A model generated the notes under the pieces. That model was not told where the DNA came from, did not search any database, and saw only the letters and a list, made by a program, of their open reading frames with translations. The position numbers and the translations under genes are program-made. Below, piece after piece: positions 1-8,650 of a stretch of DNA of 64,000 bases. The DNA is from Aneurinibacillus terranovensis DSM 18919 (lineage in GTDB: Bacteria > Bacillota > Bacilli > Aneurinibacillales > Aneurinibacillaceae). Location of the stretch: positions 1 to 64,000 of the forward strand of contig NZ_AUMJ01000017.1 of the NCBI RefSeq assembly GCF_000430625.1, in the 5' to 3' direction. How positions within the stretch are numbered: position 1 is the first letter of the stretch; each line of letters begins with the position of its first letter.

Positions 1-2
1 TG

Positions 3-314
3 CCAAGAACAAATAATGATCATGAACTTTTCTTCCGTACCATAAAGCGTAGGCACCGTCGTATAACGGGGTTAAGATCTTGGAATCGTTACATAATGCG
101 GCACGGTGAATATATCGTTTTTGCTGAAGATGCAATTTCAGATCCTTGTATTCTCTCAAGATTAGCTACTGTACCTTTTGATGCCTACATCAATGAAATG
201 AAAAAATGGGAAGAAAGAACAAAAGAGCATATTCAACGATTTCAATTTAAAAGAGATCCAGACCAATACCTTAAATGCGTAGAAGAAAAATGGCTTAATC
301 AACGATTGTGTTAG
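3..314 (+). pseudogene. Transposase, C-terminal part (5' end outside window)
   Basis: An open frame runs in from the window edge and stops at 312-314. The motif TNNDHELFFR followed by KRRHRRITG and SWNRY, then an amphipathic tail, is typical of the C-terminal part of DDE-type transposases that end with an N-N-x-x-E-x-F-F-R catalytic block. No start codon with a ribosome site is visible inside the window; an internal ATG at 96 would begin after the motif. The next 300 bp hold another transposase fragment, so this is probably an insertion-sequence remnant rather than a working copy. The exact IS family is not certain. Confidence 0.55.
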
Positions 315-327
315 TTAAGCCGTCTAA

Positions 328-510
328 GAAAAAAAACGAATCACGCCTCCCGTTCCACCGAAAGTGACGGGCGAGTTGGAAGCCAAAATCATTGCGCTTA
401 GTTGCAGCGAACTTCCGGCAGGAATAAGCAAGTGGTCACTACGTCTATTGGCCGACAAAGTCGTCGAACTTCAGTACATTGATAGCATTTCCTGTGATAC
501 GATTGACCGC
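328..510 (+). pseudogene. IS630-family transposase N-terminal fragment
   Basis: The frame reads EKKRITPPVPPK, then VTGELEAKIIALSCSE, then a P/A-GISKWSLRLLADKVVEL segment and DSISCDTI. This is the helix-turn-helix/linker region of IS630-type transposases (known family pattern ending in DSIS-H-DTV). After DTI the similarity to the family stops and the frame runs into unrelated sequence. Neither the upstream start region nor the catalytic DDE domain is present. It is a short relic and is not expected to make protein. Confidence 0.6.
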
Positions 511-535
511 ATTAACCTTTTGAGTCAGCCCCGTC

Positions 536-579
536 AAATAAAAAGCCCTTCCTATCCTTATCGATAAGAAGAGCTTTTC
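536..579 (-). terminator. Terminator of the 601-1485 gene
   Basis: Read on the minus strand, an AAAAGC/GCTTTT-ended hairpin (arms about 541-552 and 566-579, imperfect middle) is followed by TTTTTATTT. It lies about 20 bp past the stop codon of the oxidoreductase gene. Confidence 0.6.
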
Positions 580-600
580 GAATTGCTTTTCTAACTCCTT

Positions 601-1485
601 TTATTTCTTTTCCACACCCGACTGCTGCAGCAGTTCACTAAATACGGCCGCCATATCCATGTCTTCCATCTGATGGTTCATGGCCGCTGTGTAGCTCTGG
701 TACGCCGCTGACGTAGCCGGCAGGACGCTTCCATTTTCCCTGGCCTGTCCCAGGATAAGTCCGAGATCTTTATGCATATGCTTTAAGGCAAAGGCAGCGG
801 GATACTCTTCCCTAAGCAAAGAATCTTTTTTAAACCCAAGGAACGGAGAAGCTACAGCAGCCTGCTGCATCATTTCAAGTACCAAGCCGCGATCGAGAAA
901 AAATTTCTCCGCCAGGACAAGCGATTCACTGATGCCCTGCATCGTAATACCGAGCATGAGGTTAATCACAAGCTTGGCCTTTGAACCGCTTCCGTTCTCC
1001 CCGAAATACAGGGTAGTTTTTCCCATCGCTCTAAAAACATCACCGATTGATTCAAAAACCTGTTTGTCTCCGCCGCCAAGAATGACAAGCGTACCGTTTT
1101 CTGCTGCATTCGAACTGCCCGATACCGGAGCGTCGATCATCGTTACCCCCATTTCTTTGGCCACTCCGGCAAGAAAGATAGAGGTGTCCGGTGAAACGGT
1201 GCTCATATCCACCAGGATTGTCGGCGCTTCTATGTATTCTATGATTCCATTGTCGCCGGTAACGACTTCTTTCACTGCCTCATCATTGGAAAGCATCGTG
1301 ATGACGACATCTTTTTCTTTTACAACGTCAACCAACGTTTCTGCAACCGTAAGTCCTTTTTCTTTCAAAGGCTGCAGGCGCTCCTTTGAACGGTTATAAA
1401 CGGTTACGTCAAAACCGGCTTTGTGAAGGTTAAGCGCCATGGGGGCCCCCATCATGCCCATGCCGATAAAACCTACTTTCTTCAT
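601..1485 (-). CDS. 3-hydroxyisobutyrate dehydrogenase-family NAD(P)-dependent oxidoreductase
   Basis: The protein is 294 aa, full length for the beta-hydroxyacid dehydrogenase family. An N-terminal Rossmann fold carries GFIGMGMMGAPMA at about residues 5-17, followed by VYNRSKERL. The substrate motif DAPVSGS lies near 120-127, and the catalytic-lysine region GSGSKAKLVINLML lies near 168-181 (the Lys is present). Family members oxidise 3-hydroxyisobutyrate, tartronate semialdehyde or glyoxylate-type hydroxyacids; the substrate cannot be read from sequence. I chose the ATG at 1485 because AGGAGT lies 7 nt before it. An ATG three codons upstream would overlap the ribosome site. The gene stands alone, with a likely -10 (TATAAT) at 1529-1524. 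Confidence 0.85.
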   Translation of the reverse strand: MKKVGFIGMGMMGAPMALNLHKAGFDVTVYNRSKERLQPLKEKGLTVAETLVDVVKEKDVVITMLSNDEAVKEVVTGDNGIIEYIEAPTILVDMSTVSPDTSIFLAGVAKEMGVTMIDAPVSGSSNAAENGTLVILGGGDKQVFESIGDVFRAMGKTTLYFGENGSGSKAKLVINLMLGITMQGISESLVLAEKFFLDRGLVLEMMQQAAVASPFLGFKKDSLLREEYPAAFALKHMHKDLGLILGQARENGSVLPATSAAYQSYTAAMNHQMEDMDMAAVFSELLQQSGVEKK

Positions 1486-1549
1486 GTCATCCACTCCTAA
1501 TCCTGTTTATTCATAACATTTAAATTATACAACACTCGATGAGGAAAGT

Positions 1550-3079
1550 TTATCCGGAAAGGTTATTGATGATATATGTTTTTAAATCCACAAGCCTTGG
1601 GTTTTTAAAAGCGTCAGGTTCCTCATCAGTAATCATAAGTGGGACAATCGAATCGGTCGTGTGCAGAGATCCGTGGCACGCTCCCCCACGATGTACAGCA
1701 TCATGTTTCGTGATAAATTCGCATCCGGGTACCGCCGTAGCCACAATCACCTGCCCTTCACGGGCGTACAAGGCTCCATATAGCCTGGAGCAAATATCGG
1801 GATACTTTCCATATTCCATAAGCGCTGATGGCGATGTTCCTTCTTCCCTGAGTACAGCGTCGATTACAGAAAGATCCCCCTCGAGCACCCACTTCCGTCC
1901 ATACGGGTCGATAGCCTGTTTCAAAGAACCGGACTCGTCGTTCCCATCCCCGCCTCCTTTACTTTGCCCTTTTGCGGCGGGTGAAAAATATAAACTTTTT
2001 TCCCCGTGCTGCACGTGTACCCCATTATGTTTCTTCCACGCCAGTAAATCGATGCGCTCTTCTTTTTTCAATCGATGGACAATCTCCTCCAAAACCCCAT
2101 CCTTTAAAGGATAAAAATAACACGCACGTTCATTATTACAAATAACAAAATCGTCCTTGTCCGGATTCACTGTTTTAGTAAATGCTACGGCCTTATCGAA
2201 AAAAAAGCGTTCTAGATTGATCGTCCCCTCTTTGCGTGCTTTAACTTTTGTCTGGCCGTGATCCCCTGTGATAATAAACCGGCAGCGCTGCAACGCTTGT
2301 TCAAATCCGCCAAAGCTGTTTACCAAACGGCCGATTTGCTTGTCAACCTTTGCCAGAATCGCCGCCCCTTTTTCCGGGTTTCGGTGGTAGGCAAAATCCG
2401 AATCCGAAAGATAAATGGCCGTAAAGTCGGCAAGCCTGTCTTCCTTTATCATCCGGCAGGCAATATCTATCGCAAAGCTGTCATTTAGGCCGTACTTTTT
2501 AAAAATGGACTGGTTGAAGCTCCACGGAAGCGGCCGCCCATAGGAGGGAATAAAATTCCCCATACTGCATACGGAAGGGCCGGTTGCTCCCGAACGTTTT
2601 AATTTCCACAAAACCCATCTCATCAATCCGGGCTTGGTTACCCTATGATTTGCTTCCGCCCTGTGAACCGCCATATTTATCGATGCACATGTCTTACTAT
2701 CCCGGGCCAACTCCTCAAATATCGTTGTCGTATTTGGATTTAAGTGCTGCTCATTTAAACCGATAAGAACATCCTCCGCACACCGGGTAAGCCCCATTCG
2801 CCAAACCGCTTTCCATCCATTGATATAATTCACAATTCGTTTTTCTTCATGGCTGTACCAGACAAGACCCGGCACAGCATGCTCCTCCGGGTAGCACCCA
2901 CACATAAGCGAGGAGTCAATGGAGGCCGATACAGTGGGAAACACGGACACACAATTATCCCAGAAGGCACCCCGCGCGGCAAGCGAAGATAATGTGGGAA
3001 TCATCTTTTTTTGTCTGGCTTCCCGAAAAATATGAGGCATAAATGAATCGATCAGGATAAAGATGATTTTCTTAGTCAT
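1550..3079 (-). CDS. Alkaline phosphatase-superfamily protein (nucleotide pyrophosphatase/phosphodiesterase type)
   Basis: A 509-aa protein. Metal and nucleophile motifs of the superfamily are visible: the N-terminal metal Asp in FILIDSFMP (about residue 11), the presumed Thr nucleophile in FPTVSASIDSSLMCG (about 48), DSDFAYHRN (about 226) and ITGDHGQTK (about 271). No signal peptide is obvious, so it is probably cytoplasmic. The family hydrolyses phosphodiester, pyrophosphate or phosphonoacetate-type bonds; the actual substrate is unknown. The start is supported by GGAAGGTGAG 6 nt upstream. It is divergent from the efflux operon at 3216. Confidence 0.75.
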   Translation of the reverse strand: MTKKIIFILIDSFMPHIFREARQKKMIPTLSSLAARGAFWDNCVSVFPTVSASIDSSLMCGCYPEEHAVPGLVWYSHEEKRIVNYINGWKAVWRMGLTRCAEDVLIGLNEQHLNPNTTTIFEELARDSKTCASINMAVHRAEANHRVTKPGLMRWVLWKLKRSGATGPSVCSMGNFIPSYGRPLPWSFNQSIFKKYGLNDSFAIDIACRMIKEDRLADFTAIYLSDSDFAYHRNPEKGAAILAKVDKQIGRLVNSFGGFEQALQRCRFIITGDHGQTKVKARKEGTINLERFFFDKAVAFTKTVNPDKDDFVICNNERACYFYPLKDGVLEEIVHRLKKEERIDLLAWKKHNGVHVQHGEKSLYFSPAAKGQSKGGGDGNDESGSLKQAIDPYGRKWVLEGDLSVIDAVLREEGTSPSALMEYGKYPDICSRLYGALYAREGQVIVATAVPGCEFITKHDAVHRGGACHGSLHTTDSIVPLMITDEEPDAFKNPRLVDLKTYIINNLSG

Positions 3080-3141
3080 ACGCGCTCACCTTCCCTTTAT
3101 TTAGTCTTCCTTTTATTCATTTACCAATTGAAATATTTTTA

Positions 3142-3170
3142 TTTACAATTACTTCCCGATTCAATACACT
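3142..3170 (+). promoter_or_regulatory. Promoter of the efflux operon
   Basis: -35 TTTACA at 3142-3147, a 17-bp spacer, and -10 TACACT at 3165-3170. The operator palindrome begins 2 bp downstream, so a bound repressor would cover the transcription start. Confidence 0.55.
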
Positions 3171-3171
3171 A

Positions 3172-3193
3172 TAAGTGAGTAATCACTCATTTA
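3172..3193 (+). promoter_or_regulatory. TetR-type operator palindrome
   Basis: A 22-bp imperfect inverted repeat. The arms are TAAgTGAGT and ACTCAtTTA around AATC, with one mismatched pair. Size, symmetry and position (start site of the operon that ends with its own TetR-family gene at 6337) fit autoregulation. Binding by that protein is inferred. Confidence 0.6.
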
Positions 3194-3215
3194 TTTGCTG
3201 AGGGTGGTGTATTGC

Positions 3216-4409
3216 ATGAGAAAACGATATCTTTTGGTGACTTTATTTGCTTTCTTACTTCTAACGGGATGCCAAGAAAAAAAGGGGCCGGCTGTCTACT
3301 CGGGTACGATTGAGGGGACAGAAATTCTAATCCAGAGCGAACTGGCCGGGGCCGTTGCGAACATGCTTGTTGATGAAGGTGCAAATATAAAAGCGGCGCA
3401 GCCGGTCGCAAAACTTGACGACCGTGCGTATCTGCTGCAGGTTCAGCAAGCAAGAGCCGGGGTGGACGCTGCGCGTGCCAAGTTCGAAGAAGCAAAGGCC
3501 GGCAGCCGGTCGCAGGAAATTAGTCAGGCTTTATCCCAGGTAGAGCAGACTCAGGCTGGAGTGGAATCGGCGCAAGCCCAGGCGAAAGCGGCAGCCGACC
3601 ATATTGCCATGCTGCAGGCAAACCGGTCTCAGCTTGTCAGCCAGCTGGATGGTGCCCGGAAAACCTTGGCGTATCAAACAAAACGCCTGCATAACGCAGA
3701 AATTTTATATAAAGAAAGTGCGATCGCGCAGCAGGATATGGACGCGTTGCGGGAAGCCGTCAACCAGGCACAGACGCAAACAGATAATTTGAAGGCGCAA
3801 ATTCAGTCGTTCGACGCCCAGATTACCCAGGCAGAAAATGAACAAAAAGCGAGTGAGGCGGGTCAAATATCAGCCGTTTCCAGCGAGAAAGCGGCGCAGG
3901 CAAAGCTCGACCTGTTAAAAGCAGGCAACACGGATTATACGCTCCGTAACCTCCTGGCCCTTGTCGAACAGGCGGACAGCCAGCTTGCCCAGGCGAAGCT
4001 AAATGAGGCGAAAACGGTCATCCTATCTCCTGATGATGGCATTATGCTACGCAAACATGTGGAAAACGGAGAAATTATTAAACAGGGGGCAACGTTGTAC
4101 ACGCTGCTTAAAAAAGGAGAATTAAAGGTTGTTGTCTATGTGCCGGAAGCACAGCTTAATGAGGTAAAGGTAGGCGAGCCGGCCTCGATTGCCGTTGACG
4201 CTTACCCTGATCAAACATTCAAGGGCAAGGTTACCCGCATTGCCAGCGAAGCAGAGTTTACCCCGAAAAACGTCCAGACACCGGATGAACGGACGAAAAT
4301 GGTATTCGCCGTCACCGTTGAACTTACGGAAGGTTTGAATGTGCTAAAGCCGGGCATGCCGGCCGATGTAACGTTTGCCAACCCCCTAAAAGCGGGTGAG
4401 AAGAAATGA
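3216..4409 (+). CDS. HlyD-family efflux adaptor lipoprotein
   Basis: A 397-aa membrane-fusion-type adaptor. It has a basic N-terminus, a hydrophobic stretch and the lipobox LLTGC near residues 14-18, so it should be a lipoprotein on the outer face of the membrane. A biotinyl-lipoyl-like half (VYSGTIEGTE, VDEGANIKAAQPVAKLD) precedes a long Gln/Ala-rich coiled coil (about 75-240). The second lipoyl half (LSPDDGIMLRKHVENGEIIKQG) and a beta-barrel domain follow. The ATG at 3216 is preceded by GAGGGTGG at 8 nt; an in-frame TTG upstream lies in the operator. Its stop overlaps the ATP-binding gene as ATGA. The layout resembles the YbhGFS exporters of Gram-negatives, which is unusual for a single-membrane cell. 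Substrate unknown. Confidence 0.85.
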   Translation: MRKRYLLVTLFAFLLLTGCQEKKGPAVYSGTIEGTEILIQSELAGAVANMLVDEGANIKAAQPVAKLDDRAYLLQVQQARAGVDAARAKFEEAKAGSRSQEISQALSQVEQTQAGVESAQAQAKAAADHIAMLQANRSQLVSQLDGARKTLAYQTKRLHNAEILYKESAIAQQDMDALREAVNQAQTQTDNLKAQIQSFDAQITQAENEQKASEAGQISAVSSEKAAQAKLDLLKAGNTDYTLRNLLALVEQADSQLAQAKLNEAKTVILSPDDGIMLRKHVENGEIIKQGATLYTLLKKGELKVVVYVPEAQLNEVKVGEPASIAVDAYPDQTFKGKVTRIASEAEFTPKNVQTPDERTKMVFAVTVELTEGLNVLKPGMPADVTFANPLKAGEKK

Positions 4410-5176
4410 ATAATCGCCCCGCTATTTCCTGTGAAAATTTAACGAAGCGGTTCGGCAGCCTTCTGGCAGTAGACAACGTTTCCCTGACCATACCTAAGGG
4501 CAGCATTGCCGGGTTTCTTGGTCCGAACGGATCAGGGAAGTCGACGGTTATCCGGATGCTGAGCGGGATTCTCACCCCTACATCCGGTTCCGGCCAGGTG
4601 CTTGGCTTCAATATTCTAACCGAGTCAGAGACGATTAAGCACCACATCGGCTATATGTCCCAGAAATTCAGTCTGTATGAGGAGTTGACCGTCGCTGAAA
4701 ACCTCGACTTCTATGCCGGAATATACGGCCTGAGCGGATCCGGAGCCAGGCGGAGAAAAGAAGAATTGATTGCGATGGCCGGGCTAACCGGGCGGGAAAA
4801 ACAGGTATCCGGATCTTTGTCCGGCGGGTGGAAACAGCGTCTGGCCCTATCGTGCGCGCTACTGCATGAGCCGGAAATTCTCATTCTTGACGAGCCGACT
4901 GCCGGAGTCGATCCCGTTTCACGGCGAATTTTCTGGGAGGTAATTCACCGACTTGCGGATGAAGGGATTACGATTCTTGTCAGCACCCACTATATGGATG
5001 AAGCGGAAACGTGTGATACGATTAGCTTTATATTTTTTGGCAAGCTGCTCGTCTCGGGAACGCCTGCAGAGTTAAAAAAACAATCAAACACCGCCACACT
5101 CGATGATGTATTCATCAAACTGGTTGAATCGCAGGAAAACCATTCGCTGCAGGAAGGTGGCATGCGACGTGGCTAA
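4406..5176 (+). CDS. ABC transporter ATP-binding protein (efflux)
   Basis: A 256-aa nucleotide-binding subunit. Walker A is GPNGSGKST near residue 39, the Q-loop is GYMSQKFSLY, the signature is SGSLSGGWKQR (a slightly altered LSGGQ), Walker B is ILILDEP, the D-loop region is TAGVDP, and the H-loop is STHYMDE. It belongs to the DrrA/YbhF/CcmA-like exporters that drive ABC-2 permeases. It overlaps the adaptor gene by 4 bp, and the permease start lies inside its last codons, so coupled translation is expected. Confidence 0.9.
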   Translation: MNNRPAISCENLTKRFGSLLAVDNVSLTIPKGSIAGFLGPNGSGKSTVIRMLSGILTPTSGSGQVLGFNILTESETIKHHIGYMSQKFSLYEELTVAENLDFYAGIYGLSGSGARRRKEELIAMAGLTGREKQVSGSLSGGWKQRLALSCALLHEPEILILDEPTAGVDPVSRRIFWEVIHRLADEGITILVSTHYMDEAETCDTISFIFFGKLLVSGTPAELKKQSNTATLDDVFIKLVESQENHSLQEGGMRRG

Positions 5177-6320
5177 CCCAAACACCCGATTCAGTTATTC
5201 CCGATTTAAAGCGATTGTGAAAAAAGAATTTCTGCAAATCCGCAAGGACCGGGCGAGTCTGGCGATTGCAGTAGCGATGCCAATCCTCCTCCTGCTGCTT
5301 TTTGGCTACGCGGTCAATACCGATGTGAATCATCTGCCGACAGGCGTATGGGATCAAGCGAAGACGAAAGACAGCCGCGAACTAACGAAAGAGTTTACCA
5401 ATACGCTGTATTTCGATCATCTGTATAATGTAGAAGGGTATGCTGAACTGCAGAAGTTAATGGATCAAGGAAAAATTAAAGTAGCCATTGTTTTCCCACC
5501 TGATTTTAGTTATAAACTGGATACCGGAGACCAAACTTCCATTCAGGTCATTGTGGACGGGGCTGATCCGAATGTGGCGCGTACGGCTGTGTCGAATGCT
5601 CAGCTCATTGTGCAAAATAAAGCAGTCACCCTTCAGGCAGATATTCTGCGCGCTCAGGGACAGGCAAAATTTTCGATGCCGATTACCACGGATATACGCG
5701 TTCTTTACAACCCTAATATGAAAAGCTTACTGTTTAACGTACCGGCGCTCATTGGCCTGATTATGCAAAATGTGACGACCATTCTCACGGCTTTTGCGCT
5801 TGTCAGAGAAAAAGAGCGAGGAACGATGGAGCAGTTAATCGTTACACCGGTTCGCCCGAGTGAACTGATTCTTGGTAAACTCGTTCCTTATGTAGGTGTT
5901 GGCCTGTTTTCCTTCACCATTGTGCTGGCTACAGGGATTATGTGGTTCGGGGTACCTGTAAAAGGGAGCATTGCCCTTCTCATCGTGCTAAGCCTGCTGT
6001 TTCTCGTGACAACACTGGCGATAGGCATCCTGATTTCCACTGTGGCTAAGACCCAATTGCAGGCAATGCAGATGTCGTTTGCCTTTATTCTGCCCAGTGT
6101 GCTTCTTTCCGGTTTCATGTTCCCGCGGGAGACAATGCCTTTGGTTATTCAATGGATTGGAAGCGTCATTCCCCTGACTTATTTCCTTGAAATTTTGCGC
6201 GGAATTTTCCTCAAAGGAATCGGACTGGAAGAATTGTGGCTGGACACACTTTCGTTACTCACCTTTACCTTCTTATTCTGCTTTGTTGCCATTAAGCGGT
6301 TCCGAAAAAAATTAGAATAG
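5169..6320 (+). CDS. ABC-2-type permease
   Basis: A 383-aa integral membrane protein. A short cytoplasmic N-terminus (FKAIVKKEFLQIRKDR) and TM1 (LAIAVAMPILLLLLFGYAV) precede a large extracytoplasmic domain (about 50-190). Five further TM segments follow; the usual ABC-2 motif ALVREKERGTMEQLIVTPVRPSELILGK sits after TM2. I chose the GTG at 5169 because AGGAAGGTGG lies 8 nt upstream; it overlaps the ATPase stop by 8 bp. With the adaptor and ATPase it should form one exporter. Confidence 0.87.
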   Translation: MANPNTRFSYSRFKAIVKKEFLQIRKDRASLAIAVAMPILLLLLFGYAVNTDVNHLPTGVWDQAKTKDSRELTKEFTNTLYFDHLYNVEGYAELQKLMDQGKIKVAIVFPPDFSYKLDTGDQTSIQVIVDGADPNVARTAVSNAQLIVQNKAVTLQADILRAQGQAKFSMPITTDIRVLYNPNMKSLLFNVPALIGLIMQNVTTILTAFALVREKERGTMEQLIVTPVRPSELILGKLVPYVGVGLFSFTIVLATGIMWFGVPVKGSIALLIVLSLLFLVTTLAIGILISTVAKTQLQAMQMSFAFILPSVLLSGFMFPRETMPLVIQWIGSVIPLTYFLEILRGIFLKGIGLEELWLDTLSLLTFTFLFCFVAIKRFRKKLE

Positions 6321-6336
6321 TCAGGAGGGCTTTGCA

Positions 6337-7008
6337 TTGGATCATCAGGAGATTTTCGACCAGGCCATCCAGGGTATGCTGGACTCATTAAAAAATGAAC
6401 AGGAGATGACCGAAAAGCAGCGGCGCATTCTGGAATCAGCGATTAAGCTTTTCGCGGAAAAAGGGTTTCACGCATCTTCGACAAGCGAAATTGCGAAAGA
6501 TGCCGGCGTTGCGGAAGGAACCATTTTCCGGCATTTTAAAACAAAAAAAGATTTACTGTACGCGTTAGTGGCTCCGATGCTGATTAAATTCGCCTCTCCT
6601 TTAGTGTTAAAGGATGTGAAGCGGATTATGGGCGATGCGGAACAGCCGGCCGATCAAATCCTGGAACAATTGCTGCACAACCGGTTGGAACTCATTAATC
6701 AGAACTGGCCCCGCATGAAAATCATTATGCAGGAGGCGCAGTTTCACCCCGAAATTATGGATGCTATTGTCGAAAACATTGCCCGAGAGGCACGCTTACT
6801 AGGGGAGAACTTTGTTCAAACGCGTATGGATGCAGGGGAATTTAGAGATTTACCCGTTAAAGCCGTGATCCGTGCGATCGTCTCCACCGCACTTGGCTAT
6901 ATCTTTTTTCAACATATGTTTCCTAACGAAGAAAACGACCGCACCGAAGAAATCCGAACCATGGTCGATATTTTATTGAACGGGATAAAAAGGAAAAACC
7001 CGGATTAA
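6337..7008 (+). CDS. TetR/AcrR-family transcriptional repressor
   Basis: A 223-aa protein. The N-terminal helix-turn-helix (RRILESAIKLFAEKGFHASSTSEIAKDAGVAEGTIFRHFKTKKDLL) lies at about residues 26-70, and a TetR-type ligand domain with no cofactor motif follows. The TTG start at 6337 is supported by AGGAGGG 7-8 nt upstream. It is the last gene of the exporter operon, 16 bp after the permease. It probably represses its own operon through the palindrome at 3172-3193. Confidence 0.85.
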   Translation: MDHQEIFDQAIQGMLDSLKNEQEMTEKQRRILESAIKLFAEKGFHASSTSEIAKDAGVAEGTIFRHFKTKKDLLYALVAPMLIKFASPLVLKDVKRIMGDAEQPADQILEQLLHNRLELINQNWPRMKIIMQEAQFHPEIMDAIVENIAREARLLGENFVQTRMDAGEFRDLPVKAVIRAIVSTALGYIFFQHMFPNEENDRTEEIRTMVDILLNGIKRKNPD

Positions 7009-7020
7009 CCGGGTTTTTTT
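6994..7020 (+). terminator. Terminator of the efflux operon
   Basis: AAAACCCGG / CCGGGTTTT hairpin with a 5-base loop and a run of T. It overlaps the tetR stop codon. Confidence 0.9.
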
Positions 7021-7095
7021 AAAAACCAACAATAGATTTAAATTTTGGAAATCAAGCTTTGATAAGAGAAGTAACAACATTAAGATAAAGCATTT

Positions 7096-7266
7096 AACAA
7101 GTTTATATTAAAGGTAGTTATTGCAATGTTTATCTTTACTGTTTTAGTTGGATGTTCTTCATAAAGCAAAGAGCAAGCCTCTAAATCTAATGAAAATGCT
7201 GCATCTCAGCAAGAGAAGAAAAATAATTATCGTTTTAAGGCTAAATACAGAGAGTGTAGGTTTTAG
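7096..7266 (+). pseudogene. Decayed small lipoprotein gene
   Basis: In one frame the sequence reads NKFILKVVIAMFIFTVLVGCSS, a clear lipoprotein signal peptide and lipobox (LVGC). A TAA stop at 7162-7164 follows, and the same frame then continues as SKEQASKSNENAASQQEKK, a normal low-complexity lipoprotein linker, ending at TAG 7264-7266. No convincing start codon with a ribosome site precedes it; an ATG at 7126 lies inside the signal peptide. It looks like a lipoprotein gene that lost its start, gained a nonsense codon and lost its 3' part. Confidence 0.5.
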
Positions 7267-7411
7267 CCGGTAAAGGAAACGTTCGTAGATGCATCGAAAT
7301 CGGTTTCTTTTTGCTTTTTTCCCGCTTCCCAGTGCTTCACTGGAGTTTGGAGGTGCTTTTAGGCCCGATTGTCTCCATCATTGAGCTACCCGGATGTTTC
7401 GGGCCTCGCGT

Positions 7412-8119
7412 TCAACCGCGAAGCAAATCTATTTCCTCTTCCGTTAGCTCCCGGTATTCTCCCGGTTCCAACTCTTCATCCAGACTGAGATTTCCCATGG
7501 TTAGCCGTTTTAAAAAGATAACCTTTTTACCGACCGCCTGGAACATGCGTTTTACCTGATGAAATTTCCCCTCATAGATCGTCAGCTCAATTTCGGAAAT
7601 GGTCCCCTGACTGATAATGTTTAGCTCGGCAGGAAGGGTTGTATACCCGTCATCAAGGGTAACGCCTTTCTTGAATTTTGCCGCGTCTTCTTCGGTCACA
7701 CGGCCTTCAATCCTGGCAAAATACATTTTGGGTACATGCTTTTTCGGTGATAATAATTCGTGGGCCAGCTTGCCGTCGTTTGTCAGCAAAAGCAGGCCTT
7801 CCGTATCCTTATCAAGGCGTCCCACTGGAAACACGTCAAACGAATAATATTCAGGGTCGAGTATATCAACCACGGTTTCATCCACCAAATCCTCCGTGGC
7901 AGATACAACCCCCTGCGGTTTGTTCATCATCAGGTAAACTATTTCCCGGTAATGAACAACCTCCCCCGCGATCACAATTTCCTGTGTTGACGGATCGACA
8001 TGCATGCTCGAATCTTTGGCAACGACTCCGTCTACCCTTACCATTCCGTTTTTGCATATTTTTTTAATTTCTTTACGGGAACCGTAGCCCATATTGGCCA
8101 GTATCTTGTCCAATCTCAT
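7412..8119 (-). CDS. rsuA: RsuA-family 16S rRNA pseudouridine synthase
   Basis: A 235-aa protein. The N-terminal S4 RNA-binding domain (MRLDKILANMGYGSRKEIKKICKNGMVRVDG) precedes the synthase domain with the catalytic motif GRLDKDTEGLLLLTNDG at about 101-117. The catalytic Asp is in RLD. Length and domain order match RsuA/YtzG proteins, which isomerise a uridine in 16S rRNA (U516 in E. coli numbering). RluB/RluE-type 23S enzymes share the fold, so the target base is inferred. The gene is apparently monocistronic. Confidence 0.8.
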   Translation of the reverse strand: MRLDKILANMGYGSRKEIKKICKNGMVRVDGVVAKDSSMHVDPSTQEIVIAGEVVHYREIVYLMMNKPQGVVSATEDLVDETVVDILDPEYYSFDVFPVGRLDKDTEGLLLLTNDGKLAHELLSPKKHVPKMYFARIEGRVTEEDAAKFKKGVTLDDGYTTLPAELNIISQGTISEIELTIYEGKFHQVKRMFQAVGKKVIFLKRLTMGNLSLDEELEPGEYRELTEEEIDLLRG

Positions 8120-8178
8120 CGTTTCACCTCGTGACGAAAAACATGCTCGCCAAAGTTTACTCTCTCTTATAATACAAA

Positions 8179-8206
8179 AAATAAGGGAGCCATCGCTCCC
8201 TTATTT
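8179..8206 (-). terminator. Terminator of the 8227-8568 gene
   Basis: Perfect 12-bp stem AAATAAGGGAGC / GCTCCCTTATTT with loop CATC. On the minus strand it is followed by a T-rich run. Confidence 0.88.
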
Positions 8207-8226
8207 AGTTAGTCATCCGCATTTAG

Positions 8227-8568
8227 TTACTCATCGGCGCCTACTTCTTCTTCCTCAAGTTCACGGTTTTCATTTTCATACCAGTTATCGAGTACTTTGG
8301 CTTCCAGAACTTTGCATTCTATATAATTAACCTGGGCATTGGTGAATAAATGTTTCCATTCAATATCCAGTTCCTTCGCCATGCGTACAATCGTTAACAG
8401 TTCTTGCCATGCAACATACCGTTTATACCAGAAAAATTGAGGATGCTCATTCATATACGGATACAGATCATCAAATTCCGTATGTTTACAATCCAGGGCA
8501 CGTTCAAAATGCTGTTTAGCCCGGGCTAACTGCTGGTCAAAAAACAGGGACATATCTGTGGCGGCCAT
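8227..8568 (-). CDS. Conserved hypothetical acidic protein
   Basis: I do not recognise this 113-aa protein. It is helical and charged, with aromatic segments (DLYPYMNEHPQFFWYKRYVAWQELL) and a strongly acidic C-terminus (NRELEEEEVGADE). There is no signal peptide or membrane helix. Expression signals are good: AGGAGGGG 6 nt before ATG 8568, an extended -10 upstream and a strong terminator downstream. It is a single-gene unit between the pseudouridine synthase and the penicillin-binding protein. Confidence 0.7.
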   Translation of the reverse strand: MAATDMSLFFDQQLARAKQHFERALDCKHTEFDDLYPYMNEHPQFFWYKRYVAWQELLTIVRMAKELDIEWKHLFTNAQVNYIECKVLEAKVLDNWYENENRELEEEEVGADE

Positions 8569-8600
8569 GACAACCCCTCCTATCTTCTCCTCGTTCTTTT

Positions 8601-8609
8601 ATTATAACA
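8601..8609 (-). promoter_or_regulatory. Extended -10 promoter element for the 8227-8568 gene
   Basis: On the minus strand TGTTATAAT (TG-N-TATAAT) lies 33 bp upstream of the start codon. The -35 (TTCAAG, 17-bp spacing) is weak. Confidence 0.5.
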
Positions 8610-8650
8610 CAAATAGTCAGGTACTTGAAAAATCAGTTTAAAGCCAACTG

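Noticed and set aside
1539-2114. 191-codon frame antisense to the phosphatase-superfamily gene
   Set aside because: The minus-strand protein has clear motifs and start signals; this frame has neither.
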